This document shows, piece by piece, positions 41,353 through 50,034 of a stretch of 64,000 nucleotides of DNA (positions are counted from its first letter, which is position 1; every line of letters begins with the position of its first letter). The position numbers were made by a program, and so were the translations under genes. Source of the DNA: JAXDLW01 sp050998755 (GTDB lineage: Bacteria > Chloroflexota > Dormibacteria > DASZGP01); assembly GCA_050998755.1 (NCBI GenBank), contig JBPCPW010000013.1, positions 9,690-73,689 on the forward strand. Direction: 5' to 3'. The notes below the pieces were generated by a model. The model searched no databases, was not told where the DNA came from, and saw only the letters and a list, made by a program, of their open reading frames with translations.

Positions 41353-41649
41353 ATGGCGTCGGGGCGAGCGCGGGTGGGGGTTCGGGAGATCCGGCAGAAC
41401 CTCAGCATCTATCTCGTGCGTGTGCGCGCAGGCGAATCCCTGGAGATCACCGAGCACGGGCGGCCGGTCGCTATTCTGACCCCCACCGCGGAGCGATCGT
41501 CCGCACTCCAGCGGCTGATCTCCGACGGTCGGGTGCGGCCGCCAAGACACCGGTGGCGCAGCATCCCGCCACCGCTTAAGCTGACGTGGCCTAAGGGCGC
41601 GCCGTCGATGTCGGCGATCCTCGACGAGCAACGTAAGGACCTCATCTGA
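41353..41649 (+). CDS. Phd/YefM-family antitoxin
   Basis: 98 residues from ATG 41353 (ATG 41344 would add three). RVGVREIRQNLSIYLVRVRA and GESLEITEHGRPVAILTPTA are the Phd/YefM fold, which binds operator DNA. The C-terminal half would bind the toxin. The next gene overlaps its stop. Confidence 0.82.
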   Translation: MASGRARVGVREIRQNLSIYLVRVRAGESLEITEHGRPVAILTPTAERSSALQRLISDGRVRPPRHRWRSIPPPLKLTWPKGAPSMSAILDEQRKDLI

Positions 41650-42065
41650 CAGAGAGCGTCGCATACCTCGATGCCTCGGCGCTGGTGAAGCTTGTTGTCG
41701 CGGAGCCGGAGTCAGGCGCGCTGAGCCATCACCTGGGCGAGTACCGCGAGCTGTTCAGCGCGGCGCTGGTCGTCACGGAATTGGGTCGCGCTGTGCGCCG
41801 AGCCACGGACGGGATGGCGCGCGATGCGCCCACGGTGCTCAACCGGCTGGCGGAGGTCGTGGACGCGCTCGCGCTCCTCGACGTGGATCGGCGCCTGCTC
41901 GATGATGCAGCTATGGTGGAGCCGGCCATGCTCCGCACCTTAGACGCCATCCATATCGCCGCGGCACGGGCGCTGGGCGAAGATCTCACTGCATTCATCA
42001 CCTACGACACCCGCCTCGGCGCCGCTGCGGCCGAACTGGGAATGACTGTGATCTCCCCCAGCTGA
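41646..42065 (+). CDS. PIN-domain toxin, apparently CTG-initiated
   Basis: 139 residues if started at CTG 41646, which overlaps the antitoxin stop as CTGA. The frame from there gives TESVAYLDASALVKLVVAEP with the first PIN aspartate, whereas the first conventional start (GTG 41685) would lose that aspartate and the first strand. Other acidic sites are VVTELGRAVRRAT (E), TLDAIHIAAARAL (D) and FITYDTRLGAAA (D). Functional reading therefore requires a non-standard start or coupling from the antitoxin. Confidence 0.75.
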   Translation: MTESVAYLDASALVKLVVAEPESGALSHHLGEYRELFSAALVVTELGRAVRRATDGMARDAPTVLNRLAEVVDALALLDVDRRLLDDAAMVEPAMLRTLDAIHIAAARALGEDLTAFITYDTRLGAAAAELGMTVISPS

Positions 42066-42078
42066 CGCGACCTCGGGG

Positions 42079-44499
42079 TCAAGTGCGGCTGTCGCACCTC
42101 GTTGCATTGCGGCGGCGGCGACCCCACGTCACCAACCCCGTGGCGACCGCGATCACCGGGGCCATCGGTAGCCAGCCCAGCGGGCGGCCCATGGAAGTGC
42201 GGGGCAGTCCGGGAGTGCCCGCCGCCAACCCCACTGCGGTCGAGGTCGTGATCCCGGTGCCCACGCTCACCCTGCGCGAGCAACCCACCAGCGTGACGGC
42301 GAGGGGAACGCTTGTCGTGATCTTCAGCTCCACGTTGCAGTCGACCCGTGCCCGCGAGACATCAATGGTGGCGGCTGACACGTTGGTGGAATTGATCACC
42401 AGCCGATCCGCCACCGGCGCCACCGGGGCCGGGCCCCAGGCGAGGTCGCGCTCCTGGTAAACCAGCGGCAGGGGGTGGGAGCCGCCCGACAGCAGCCCCG
42501 CCGAGAGGGCGGGCAGGAGCACCGGCGGGTCGCCCACTCCGAAGCCCTGGGAGGCGGCGTCGAAGGTGCCCAACCCGGTCCCCGCGGTGCCCAGGCCTGA
42601 CAACCAGTAGGCGTGGCTGGTGGTGGTCCCCACGGTCTTGAAGTCGAGGCTGGGGTCCACGGTGTAAGTGACGTGGGCCGGGTTGCGGTCCACGGTGTGG
42701 TTGCCCAGGAACGCGGCCGCCGGTCCGAATTCGTCGTTATTGCCCAGCGTGATGTGGCCCACAGTGGGGAACGGCGGGCTGGCATTGAAGACCCAGTGGT
42801 CCTGGCGGATGCCGGCGTTGAAGGCATTGAGGAATGACTGCTCACTGAGTTCCGGGCCCACCAGTTCGTCGGGCTCGGAGTACCAGGACATCACCGGCAG
42901 GTTGCGCAACGACTTGTATGACGCCGCCGAGGTGGGCGGGCCGACGATGGGGAAGGCGCGGGCGAAGAGATCGGGCCAGCGGGTGGAGAGCAGGTAGGTG
43001 CCCTCCCCGCCCATCGAGTAGCCGCTGACGTCGGTGAGGTCGGGGTTGAGCTTGTAGTTGCGAGCGACATCGGACCACATCTCGAACACATCCGCCTCGG
43101 CATAGCCGTGGTAGAAGCCGTCCGCGCCGCGCCCCTCAGGCGCCGCGATGATCGACCCCGTGCCCCGGTCGCCGAGCTGCGACGCATTCTTGCTGCCGAG
43201 AAACTCGTTGTGGTTGGCGGAGAGGCCATGCATCTCCAACACCAGCCCGAAGCCGGCCGCCGGGATTGGCTTGTTGGGCACGTACACGCCGTACGGTTGC
43301 AGCTGGTCGCGGAACCTACCGGGGCAGTCGACCGGGTTGGTCGGGAAGCACTTGACGCTGTAATCGACCGTCTTGCCGTAATGGAACTGGCTGGCGTAGA
43401 TGCGGTCGAAGTGTCCGACGTGCGGCACCTTTGACTCGTCGTTGGTGCTCGCATTCAGCATGGCGAAGTCGACTGAGGCACTGAGGGCGCTGACATCCCC
43501 GGACTTCAGGGCCTCGGCCTGCTGCTTCTCACGCCACCAGGTGCCGTCGGCCTTCACCCCGGCTCCGCCCTCAACGATGGTGTTGGCGACGCCCGGGCAG
43601 CAGATCATCGGTAGCGGCTCGTTGAGGCGGAAGGCCATGTTGAAAAACGCCGGGCATGCGGTCAGGCAGCCCCCGGGCTGGGTCGCGCTCGAGGTCGGAC
43701 CGGGCAGCAGGTACTTGCCCCCGGCCGCGTCCCAGAGGCCGATCCCGGCGGCCATCCGGACTGTCGAGTTACCAGGGTTCCAGGCAGCGTGGGGGACCCG
43801 GACGTCGAACTGGCGGCGCCCCATGTCGACGGTCGCGGTGGGAGCCGGCGAGAGGGGCAGTCCGGTGGCCGCGTCGGTCACCACTGCTGTGGTGCCGTGC
43901 ACCGTGAGGAAAGCCTGTGCCGGCGACGTGACCCCTGCGCTGAAGGGCCACGGCCTGGCGGCACTGGAACTGCCCAGCGCAACAGTGAACGCCACCTTAC
44001 TGGCGTCGTTGAGGGAGTTGAGGGTGATGCGGAAGGCCGTCGCCGACGCCAGGGGCTTGACCCTGAACTCGACCAGGTCGGCCGCGTTGTAGCCGTACAC
44101 CGGGTCGGTCGGGTAGGTGACCGTCCCGTGCGTCGGTGAGAAGAGGTTGGAGGCGGGGTCGAAGGGATCGTTGGGATCGATCGAGACGCCGGCGGGCAGA
44201 ATGCCGGGGCTCAGCGCGCCCCGGTCGTCAAACAGGTAGTCCTGGTAGAGGAACTCGCCGCTGCGGTAGGCCTCGGCGCCCGAGACCAGGATCGGAGCCG
44301 CCGTCCACGGGGCGACGTTCTGCAGCTGCGGTGCGGTTGGGGCGGTGGCGTAGAGGAGGTCCGGTCCGGGGCGCGCGCCGGACGAAACCGCGGGGAGCGA
44401 GCCCGAGCCACCGGCGGCCGAGCCCGAGGTCACCGCGAACGAGCCAGAGGTCGCCAGCATCGCCAGCACCGCGGCCACCACACCACCAAATCGCCTCAA
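42079..44499 (-). CDS. secreted alpha/beta-hydrolase (esterase-like) surface protein
   Basis: 806 residues. Signal peptide (VVAAVLAMLATSGSFAVTSG) and a long beta-rich N-terminal part. A hydrolase domain from about residue 390 has YGVYVPNKPIPAAGFGLVLE, MHGLSANHNEFLG and the nucleophile elbow VSGYSMGGEGTYLLSTRWP, and VGHITLGN may hold the histidine. The C-terminus LPRTSMGRPLGWLPMAPVIA is an LPxT-like motif, then a membrane segment and RRRRNAT, so the protein is probably surface-anchored. It resembles PHB-depolymerase/feruloyl-esterase-like enzymes. Substrate unknown. Confidence 0.7.
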   Translation of the reverse strand: MRRFGGVVAAVLAMLATSGSFAVTSGSAAGGSGSLPAVSSGARPGPDLLYATAPTAPQLQNVAPWTAAPILVSGAEAYRSGEFLYQDYLFDDRGALSPGILPAGVSIDPNDPFDPASNLFSPTHGTVTYPTDPVYGYNAADLVEFRVKPLASATAFRITLNSLNDASKVAFTVALGSSSAARPWPFSAGVTSPAQAFLTVHGTTAVVTDAATGLPLSPAPTATVDMGRRQFDVRVPHAAWNPGNSTVRMAAGIGLWDAAGGKYLLPGPTSSATQPGGCLTACPAFFNMAFRLNEPLPMICCPGVANTIVEGGAGVKADGTWWREKQQAEALKSGDVSALSASVDFAMLNASTNDESKVPHVGHFDRIYASQFHYGKTVDYSVKCFPTNPVDCPGRFRDQLQPYGVYVPNKPIPAAGFGLVLEMHGLSANHNEFLGSKNASQLGDRGTGSIIAAPEGRGADGFYHGYAEADVFEMWSDVARNYKLNPDLTDVSGYSMGGEGTYLLSTRWPDLFARAFPIVGPPTSAASYKSLRNLPVMSWYSEPDELVGPELSEQSFLNAFNAGIRQDHWVFNASPPFPTVGHITLGNNDEFGPAAAFLGNHTVDRNPAHVTYTVDPSLDFKTVGTTTSHAYWLSGLGTAGTGLGTFDAASQGFGVGDPPVLLPALSAGLLSGGSHPLPLVYQERDLAWGPAPVAPVADRLVINSTNVSAATIDVSRARVDCNVELKITTSVPLAVTLVGCSRRVSVGTGITTSTAVGLAAGTPGLPRTSMGRPLGWLPMAPVIAVATGLVTWGRRRRNATRCDSRT

Positions 44500-44697
44500 A
44501 ATCCGAGCCTCCCAGTTGTCCCCCCGGCCAACTGCTCACATTCACTTTAGCGGGCCCGTCCGGGCTGAGATCCACGGGGGGACGCCCACCTCCGCGCCTG
44601 CCACCCAAACCCCACAAGATTCCGGCGCCCATCTCGTTCAAACAGACATTGGGTTTGTGCGCCCCTCGTGGGTGCCAGGGATTGCAAGGGGTGTGTT

Positions 44698-47370
44698 TTG
44701 AAGTTGTTTCGCGCGCAGGTTCTGGCCGGGTTGGTCCTGGTGTTGTCGGTTGTGGGTGGCGCCGCCCTATTGGCCTCCCCCGTCTCCACCAGTAGAGCGA
44801 CGGCCAGCAGTACGGCAACAAAGCTGGTCAACGACTCCAGTCCATCGCCCTCAGCGACCAGCGCGGCCGTCACAGCCGGCGCCTCCGACGGGTCGTCGCC
44901 TGACAGCCGGGAGCTCGGCGACGGGCGCCAGTTGCGCTGCGGCAAAGGCGGTGTCTTCTGCGCTGGTGCGGCCACCGGCGACATCACCCCACCGATCACC
45001 TCGCCACAGTGGGCATACACCGCGCGGAACTGCGCCGAGGCCAGCGCCGCCGACGCCGGCAGCCACCTCGCGCCGGACGGCACCCCGGACCCCATGAACC
45101 ACATGGAGGAGGGCCAGGCATGGCTGCTCAAGGGCGGTCCGACCTGCGTCTCGAACCGGGTCAATGGCAACGTCGACCTGTACTCCAAGGAATGGCCGTC
45201 GACCATTGGCACCTTCGGCCGCCTGCAGGCCAACACCTGGATCCTTGACGATGGCAAAGGCCAGAAGGTGGCCATCATCCAGGCCGACCTCGGTGGCATC
45301 CCGGGTGAGCTGCACAGCTACGTGGCGAGCCAGGTCGCAGCGCTGGGCATCGACCGCGCCCACCTCCTGATTTCCGCCACCCACGACCACGGCGCGGTAG
45401 GCGGAATGTGGCTGGGCCAGGGGTACGCGCTGCTGGGCGGCGACGAGTACGACCCGCGCGTTTTCACCGCGGTCGGCACCGGCATGGTCAACGCGATCAA
45501 GGAGGCCAATCGCAAGCTGACCCCCGCCAGGATGGCCTACGGTTTTGGCAGCATCCCCAACGCCAACCACAACCGCGACACCGGCTCGCAGAGCCTCGAC
45601 CCCGAGTTCAAACTGAACCTCGGCGACCCCACCAGCGCGCCGCGTCTGATGGTGATGCGCATCGACACTGTTAAAGGACTCCCACTCGGAGTGATCAGCA
45701 ACTACGCCAACCACGGGGTCATAGTCGGCGCGCTCAACCTGTACTTCGCCGGGGACAACCAGGGATCCACAACGCGGATGGTGGCGCGGGGGATCGAGGC
45801 TGACGCCCGCGCCCGCGGGGTCAAGTTCCCAGCCGGCTGGAAGGTGGTCGACTCTCTGATAAATGGCGCCGTGGGCGACATCACCCCAATGGCCGACAGC
45901 GGCAACTGGCCCGACAGCACCTTCACAACCTACGGGGACAGCCACGAGTACGACGACCCGAGCTTCAAGGAGTTCGCGGCGATGGAGAATGCCGGCACCC
46001 GCCAGGCGCCGGAGGCGCTGCGAGTGTGGCGCACGCTGGGCAACAAGCTGAGCAGCGACGTGACCCTGGATGCCCGCCTGGACTTCGTCTGCATGTGCAG
46101 CCAGACCGTGCCGGACGACCCCTTCGATCCCTTCAGCCACGCGCCCTATGTGCCGGCGAACGACGACCCTGCCTACAACAAGGTCTCCACCAACGGGGTG
46201 CTCGGCGGAGGCGGCATATCCGACCTCCCCGGCCAGGCCAATGACGCGGTCAAGAGCCTCCCGGGACCGCTGTCCAGCCTCCTGGGCGGGCCCTGCGACA
46301 GCCCCCTCAACTGCTTCAGCCGAACAGTGGTCCCCGCGCACCACCTGGAGCGGCCGACCCTCACTGCGACCGCCGGGGTGACGCCGTACAACGCCCGCGT
46401 GCAGGTGATCCGGATCAACGACCTCGCGCTGGCCGGGATGCCCGGCGAGCCGACCATTGAGATGGGCCGGCGGGTGGAGCGCTCGATCCTCAAAGCCGCC
46501 CCCAACCTGTTCCACAACGCGCTGACCATCGGCCTGGCCAACGACTACATCTCGTACTTCCCGACCATCCAGGAGTACGAGTCGTACCACTACGAGAGCA
46601 GCTTCTCGCTGTTCGGCCAGCAGACGGGCAACGTCCTCAAGGCGCGCTTGGTCCACCTGGCGCAGCTGATGCAGGGGAACCAGCCTGTCGAGCCCTGCAC
46701 CACCGACACCACGCGGGCCTGTGTCCAGCCCCCCGACCAGCTTGTCCCCACGCTGCGCCCCGAGCCGCTGACGCCTGATCTCAACGCCGGGACGATCGAG
46801 TCCCAGCCCACATCGATCTCACGTTTCGGCGCGACCAGCTTTGCCTGGATCGGTGGCGGGCCCGGTGCCGAGTGGAACCAGGCGCAGCCGATGGTTCTAC
46901 TCCAGGCAGGCGACGGCCATGGCGGCTGGCAGACGGTGTTCACGGACCTGGACACCGAGCTGCTGGTGCACTACGAAAAGATCCAGGGGCTCAACCACTG
47001 GAAGGCGATGTTCGACGTCACCAAGGACTTCGCGCCCGGTTCCTACCGCTTCCATGTGACGGGCAATTACGCCACGGGCCCCAGCGCCACGGCCCCGTAC
47101 ACCATCGACTCCGGCACCTTCCAGGTGGTGCCCTACAGCGGCCTGAAGGTGGTCAGGACCAGCCCCGGCAACTTCGAGGTTGAGTACCCGGCGCCGGTGG
47201 CCGGGGTGACCTACCGCTACCGCGACAAGCTGGCGTCGACGGCCACGGTCAACGGGCAGTACCCGGCGGTGTTCCACCTCAACCCGGGCCAATCCCTGGT
47301 GATTCCCGCAGGCGGCATCGTGGACTCGTGGGGGAACACCAACGCCGCCGCGGTCACGGTGACCGCCTAG
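44698..47370 (+). CDS. secreted neutral ceramidase-family protein
   Basis: 890 residues from TTG 44698 (AAGGGG six bases upstream). Signal peptide AQVLAGLVLVLSVVGGAALL. The ceramidase domain has CAGAATGDITPP, VAIIQADLGGIPGELHSYVA, ISATHDHGAVGGMWLGQG (zinc histidines) and GVISNYANHGVIVGALNLYF (second histidine site). The C-terminal part from about 700 is beta-rich (FGATSFAWIGGGPGAEWNQ). In contrast to the copy at 22913 the zinc motifs are intact, so this is probably an active amidase on sphingolipid-like substrates. Divergent from the esterase gene. Confidence 0.85.
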   Translation: MKLFRAQVLAGLVLVLSVVGGAALLASPVSTSRATASSTATKLVNDSSPSPSATSAAVTAGASDGSSPDSRELGDGRQLRCGKGGVFCAGAATGDITPPITSPQWAYTARNCAEASAADAGSHLAPDGTPDPMNHMEEGQAWLLKGGPTCVSNRVNGNVDLYSKEWPSTIGTFGRLQANTWILDDGKGQKVAIIQADLGGIPGELHSYVASQVAALGIDRAHLLISATHDHGAVGGMWLGQGYALLGGDEYDPRVFTAVGTGMVNAIKEANRKLTPARMAYGFGSIPNANHNRDTGSQSLDPEFKLNLGDPTSAPRLMVMRIDTVKGLPLGVISNYANHGVIVGALNLYFAGDNQGSTTRMVARGIEADARARGVKFPAGWKVVDSLINGAVGDITPMADSGNWPDSTFTTYGDSHEYDDPSFKEFAAMENAGTRQAPEALRVWRTLGNKLSSDVTLDARLDFVCMCSQTVPDDPFDPFSHAPYVPANDDPAYNKVSTNGVLGGGGISDLPGQANDAVKSLPGPLSSLLGGPCDSPLNCFSRTVVPAHHLERPTLTATAGVTPYNARVQVIRINDLALAGMPGEPTIEMGRRVERSILKAAPNLFHNALTIGLANDYISYFPTIQEYESYHYESSFSLFGQQTGNVLKARLVHLAQLMQGNQPVEPCTTDTTRACVQPPDQLVPTLRPEPLTPDLNAGTIESQPTSISRFGATSFAWIGGGPGAEWNQAQPMVLLQAGDGHGGWQTVFTDLDTELLVHYEKIQGLNHWKAMFDVTKDFAPGSYRFHVTGNYATGPSATAPYTIDSGTFQVVPYSGLKVVRTSPGNFEVEYPAPVAGVTYRYRDKLASTATVNGQYPAVFHLNPGQSLVIPAGGIVDSWGNTNAAAVTVTA

Positions 47371-47578
47371 CCGGCGCCCAACAGAGGGCCGTCGTATCCT
47401 GAGCCCATGAGCCCCAGCGAGACGGGCAAGCTGAAGCGACAGGGACTGCACCGCGACCCACACCGTGGCGCCGCAGAGGCTCCCGAAGGCCGCGGCAAGC
47501 ATCCAGACGCGGAAGTCGCACACCACCGCCACCACGCCTCCGACCACGCTGATCTCCGGGTCGGGGCATCCTACGCCC
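47371..47578. other. 208-bp intergenic stretch, no supported gene
   Basis: A short hydrophobic frame on the minus strand (WMLAAAFGSLCGATVWVAVQ) directly follows the thioesterase stop but has no convincing start and runs into the ceramidase gene. A plus-strand frame at 47407 is compositionally unlike a protein. I see no terminator. Confidence 0.3.
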
Positions 47579-48004
47579 CTAGACGATCACCTGAGTCGCG
47601 TCGGCCATCGCCGCCAGCTTGCCGTCAGCGCGTTTGATGGTCAGCTCGCAGTGGGCCAGGCGCTTGCCGCGATTGACGATGGTGGCCTCAACCTCGACCG
47701 GCCCGGGGGTGACCGGACGGATGAACCGCAGGTCGAGATTGGAGGTGGTGAAGTTCTCATCGTCCAGCAGGACGGTGAACATCAGCAGCGCCATCACATT
47801 GTCCGCGACCGCCGCCAGGTAGCCGCCGAACACCGCACCGCCGCCGGGAAGCAAAAAGGACTCATCCGGCGTCCAGCTCACCCACACCCGCCCCGGCTCC
47901 CACCCGTCGATCCCGGGGAGACGCATGATGGAAATGAAGCCGGGGGGGTTGGCCCGCGGGTCCCTGGCCACCACCCCGTCGAGGAAGTCGGCCCAAACGC
48001 TCAT
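47579..48004 (-). CDS. hotdog-fold thioesterase (PaaI-like)
   Basis: 141 residues. GRVWVSWTPDESFLLPGGGA and VFGGYLAAVADNVMALLMFT match the hotdog helix with its aspartate, and TTSNLDLRFIRPVTPGPVEV with VEATIVNRGKRLAHCELTIK completes the sheet. Acyl-CoA hydrolysis is expected. Start ATG 48004. Confidence 0.82.
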   Translation of the reverse strand: MSVWADFLDGVVARDPRANPPGFISIMRLPGIDGWEPGRVWVSWTPDESFLLPGGGAVFGGYLAAVADNVMALLMFTVLLDDENFTTSNLDLRFIRPVTPGPVEVEATIVNRGKRLAHCELTIKRADGKLAAMADATQVIV

Positions 48005-48057
48005 GCCACGCCACCCATGTCGCCACCTACGCTACCCGCACCAGATCATGTCATCGG

Positions 48058-48087
48058 TTGATGTATCACAATTTCATGTCGTATACT
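48058..48087 (+). promoter_or_regulatory. sigma-70-type promoter for the multi-pass protein gene
   Basis: TTGATG (48058-48063), 18 bases, TATACT (48082-48087). A Shine-Dalgarno GGGAGGAG stands close before ATG 48122. Confidence 0.6.
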
Positions 48088-48121
48088 CGGCCCAGGCCGC
48101 AACCTGCGGCGGGAGGAGCAC

Positions 48122-49972
48122 ATGGGTTTCCTGAATCCCCAGGCACTTGGTGGCAGCTTTGCCATCCAGACCGCGCGTCCACTTGAGTGGCTGTTCGTCC
48201 TTGGGGCGTTCATGCTCCTGGGTGGCGGCATCTTGTTCCTCCGCTCCCAGGGCAAGCCCGCACAGGGCCAAGGCTTCGTCGGCCTGGTCGAGCGGGTCGA
48301 ATCCGGGGCCGAGCGCATCACCGAGGTGCCGCCCTGGGCTTCGGTTGCCAACCTGACCGGGACCTGGGCCCTGCTCGTCGCGTTCATTGGCTTCGTCTGG
48401 GACGTGGGCTGGCATGCCGATACGGGCCGCGATCGCGAGCTCTTCACGGTGCCCCACCTGCTCATCCTCATCGGGCTCGGCGGCATCGTCGCCGCGGCGC
48501 TGATCTCCATCTGGTTGGCGACACGCCACCGGGCGGACACCGGGTGGCGCGTGGGCCGCTGGCACGTTCCCTACTCCAGCGTCCCCCTGCTGGCAATTGG
48601 CATGGGAGCGCTGTTCGGCTTCCCACTCGATGACCTTTGGCACGCCGCATACGGCATCGACGTCACCATGTGGAGCCCCACCCACCTGCTGATGATCGGC
48701 GGCGCCTCGCTCTCGCCAATGGCCATGTGGCTGATGCTGTCGGAGGCCGGGGCCACCAGGACCGCTCGCGGACGACTGATGTGGGCGGGCGTGGCGGGAA
48801 CCGTGCTGGTCGGGCTCTCCACCTTCCAGCTGGAGTTCGACATGGGCATCCCGCAGTGGCAGGCGTTCTACCACCCGCTGATGGTGGCGGTCGCCGGGGC
48901 CATCGGGCTGGTGGCCGCGCGCGCCGCCCTGGGACGCTGGGGAGCGATCCGCGCCACAGTCTCGTTCCTCGTCCTGCGGATCTTCATGGCGGGCCTGGTC
49001 GGCGGCCTACTGGGGCGGTCGATCCCCCATTTCCCGCTCTATATAGGTAGTGCCCTGTGTGTCGAGGCGGCCTTCTACGTCCTCCGCGACCGCCCGGTCG
49101 TGTGGCGCGCGGTGCTGTCCGGGCTGCTGATCTCCACCGTCGGGCTGCTGACCGAGGCCGCCTGGACGCGGGTCTTCTTCCAGTACCCCTGGCACCTCAG
49201 CCTGCTCCCCTTTGCCTGGATGTTCGTGGTCATCGCGGTCCTCGGCGCGGTGATCGGCGTGGGTATGGGCAGCGTCCTTTCCGGCCGGCCTTCGGCGGTC
49301 AAGGCACCGGTCGTCGCCCTCTGCCTACTGGGGGTCTTCGGCCTCATCGCCCTGAACCTTGGCAGCCGCCGAGCGGACCCGGCAAAGGTGCTCCTCAATG
49401 CCACCACGGTTGGCACACCCTATGCGCTGGTCAACCGCGACGGGGTGCCCACCGTGTCCCGCGAGATCTCGCTCTCGGTGACCCTCGACCCCCCCGGCGC
49501 GGCCGCTGGGGCCGACTGGTTTGAGACCCTGGCTTGGCAGGGGGGGCCGCCGGTTCGCCACTTCCCGCTGGTGCAGTCGTCACCGGGTCACTACCAGGCC
49601 CAGGGTGTAATCCCCACGGGCGGCAACTGGAAGAGCCTGGTGGTACTGCATCGCGGCAACGTCGTCGAGGCCGTCCCGGTCGCGATGCCGGCCGACCCCG
49701 CCTACCATCTCAGCACCATCGAGCCGCCGGACGCGCGGACCATGTCCTTCTCGCCGTCGAGCAAGTACCTGATGCGTGAGTTCACGGGCACCGTCGTGTG
49801 GCCGGCGATCGTCATATCCGCACTGTTCGGCCTGACGGTCCTGGTGTGGGTCGTATCGACCGCGCTGGCCTACCGCGCGGTCGGCCGGAAGATCGGCCCC
49901 CCTCGCAGCGGCCGGCCGGCCCCGGAGAAGCGCGCGATAACCACGTCGCGGCGGGCGCCGGCGGGGACCTGA
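48122..49972 (+). CDS. multi-pass membrane protein with FixH-like extracytoplasmic domain
   Basis: 616 residues with about ten membrane segments. Conserved-looking histidine/tryptophan motifs in the membrane part are WDVGWHADTGRD, FPLDDLWHAAYGIDVTMWSP and THLLMIGG. Between about residues 430 and 560 is a soluble beta domain with GHYQAQGVIPTGGNWKSLVV, which resembles FixH/YtkA-like domains associated with copper or cytochrome oxidase assembly. A last membrane segment closes the protein. Function unknown; metal handling is a guess. Followed after about 60 bases by the BNR-like secreted protein. Confidence 0.65.
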   Translation: MGFLNPQALGGSFAIQTARPLEWLFVLGAFMLLGGGILFLRSQGKPAQGQGFVGLVERVESGAERITEVPPWASVANLTGTWALLVAFIGFVWDVGWHADTGRDRELFTVPHLLILIGLGGIVAAALISIWLATRHRADTGWRVGRWHVPYSSVPLLAIGMGALFGFPLDDLWHAAYGIDVTMWSPTHLLMIGGASLSPMAMWLMLSEAGATRTARGRLMWAGVAGTVLVGLSTFQLEFDMGIPQWQAFYHPLMVAVAGAIGLVAARAALGRWGAIRATVSFLVLRIFMAGLVGGLLGRSIPHFPLYIGSALCVEAAFYVLRDRPVVWRAVLSGLLISTVGLLTEAAWTRVFFQYPWHLSLLPFAWMFVVIAVLGAVIGVGMGSVLSGRPSAVKAPVVALCLLGVFGLIALNLGSRRADPAKVLLNATTVGTPYALVNRDGVPTVSREISLSVTLDPPGAAAGADWFETLAWQGGPPVRHFPLVQSSPGHYQAQGVIPTGGNWKSLVVLHRGNVVEAVPVAMPADPAYHLSTIEPPDARTMSFSPSSKYLMREFTGTVVWPAIVISALFGLTVLVWVVSTALAYRAVGRKIGPPRSGRPAPEKRAITTSRRAPAGT

Positions 49973-50034
49973 CCGCAACCCCGCAAGGAAAGGCCCATCC
50001 GGGCGTCTCACTATTGGTGGGTACTCTTTTGACC

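Noticed and set aside
42079..42110. GTGCG-5-CGCAC inverted repeat near 42084 as another WYL-type site
   Set aside because: It lies inside the end of the esterase coding region, lacks the GCGACA/TGTCGC core arrangement and precedes no start codon at the right distance.
46897..47547. Long minus-strand open frame through the end of the ceramidase gene
   Set aside because: It mirrors the ceramidase coding strand for most of its length; only the first 40 residues look hydrophobic and no valid start is seen.
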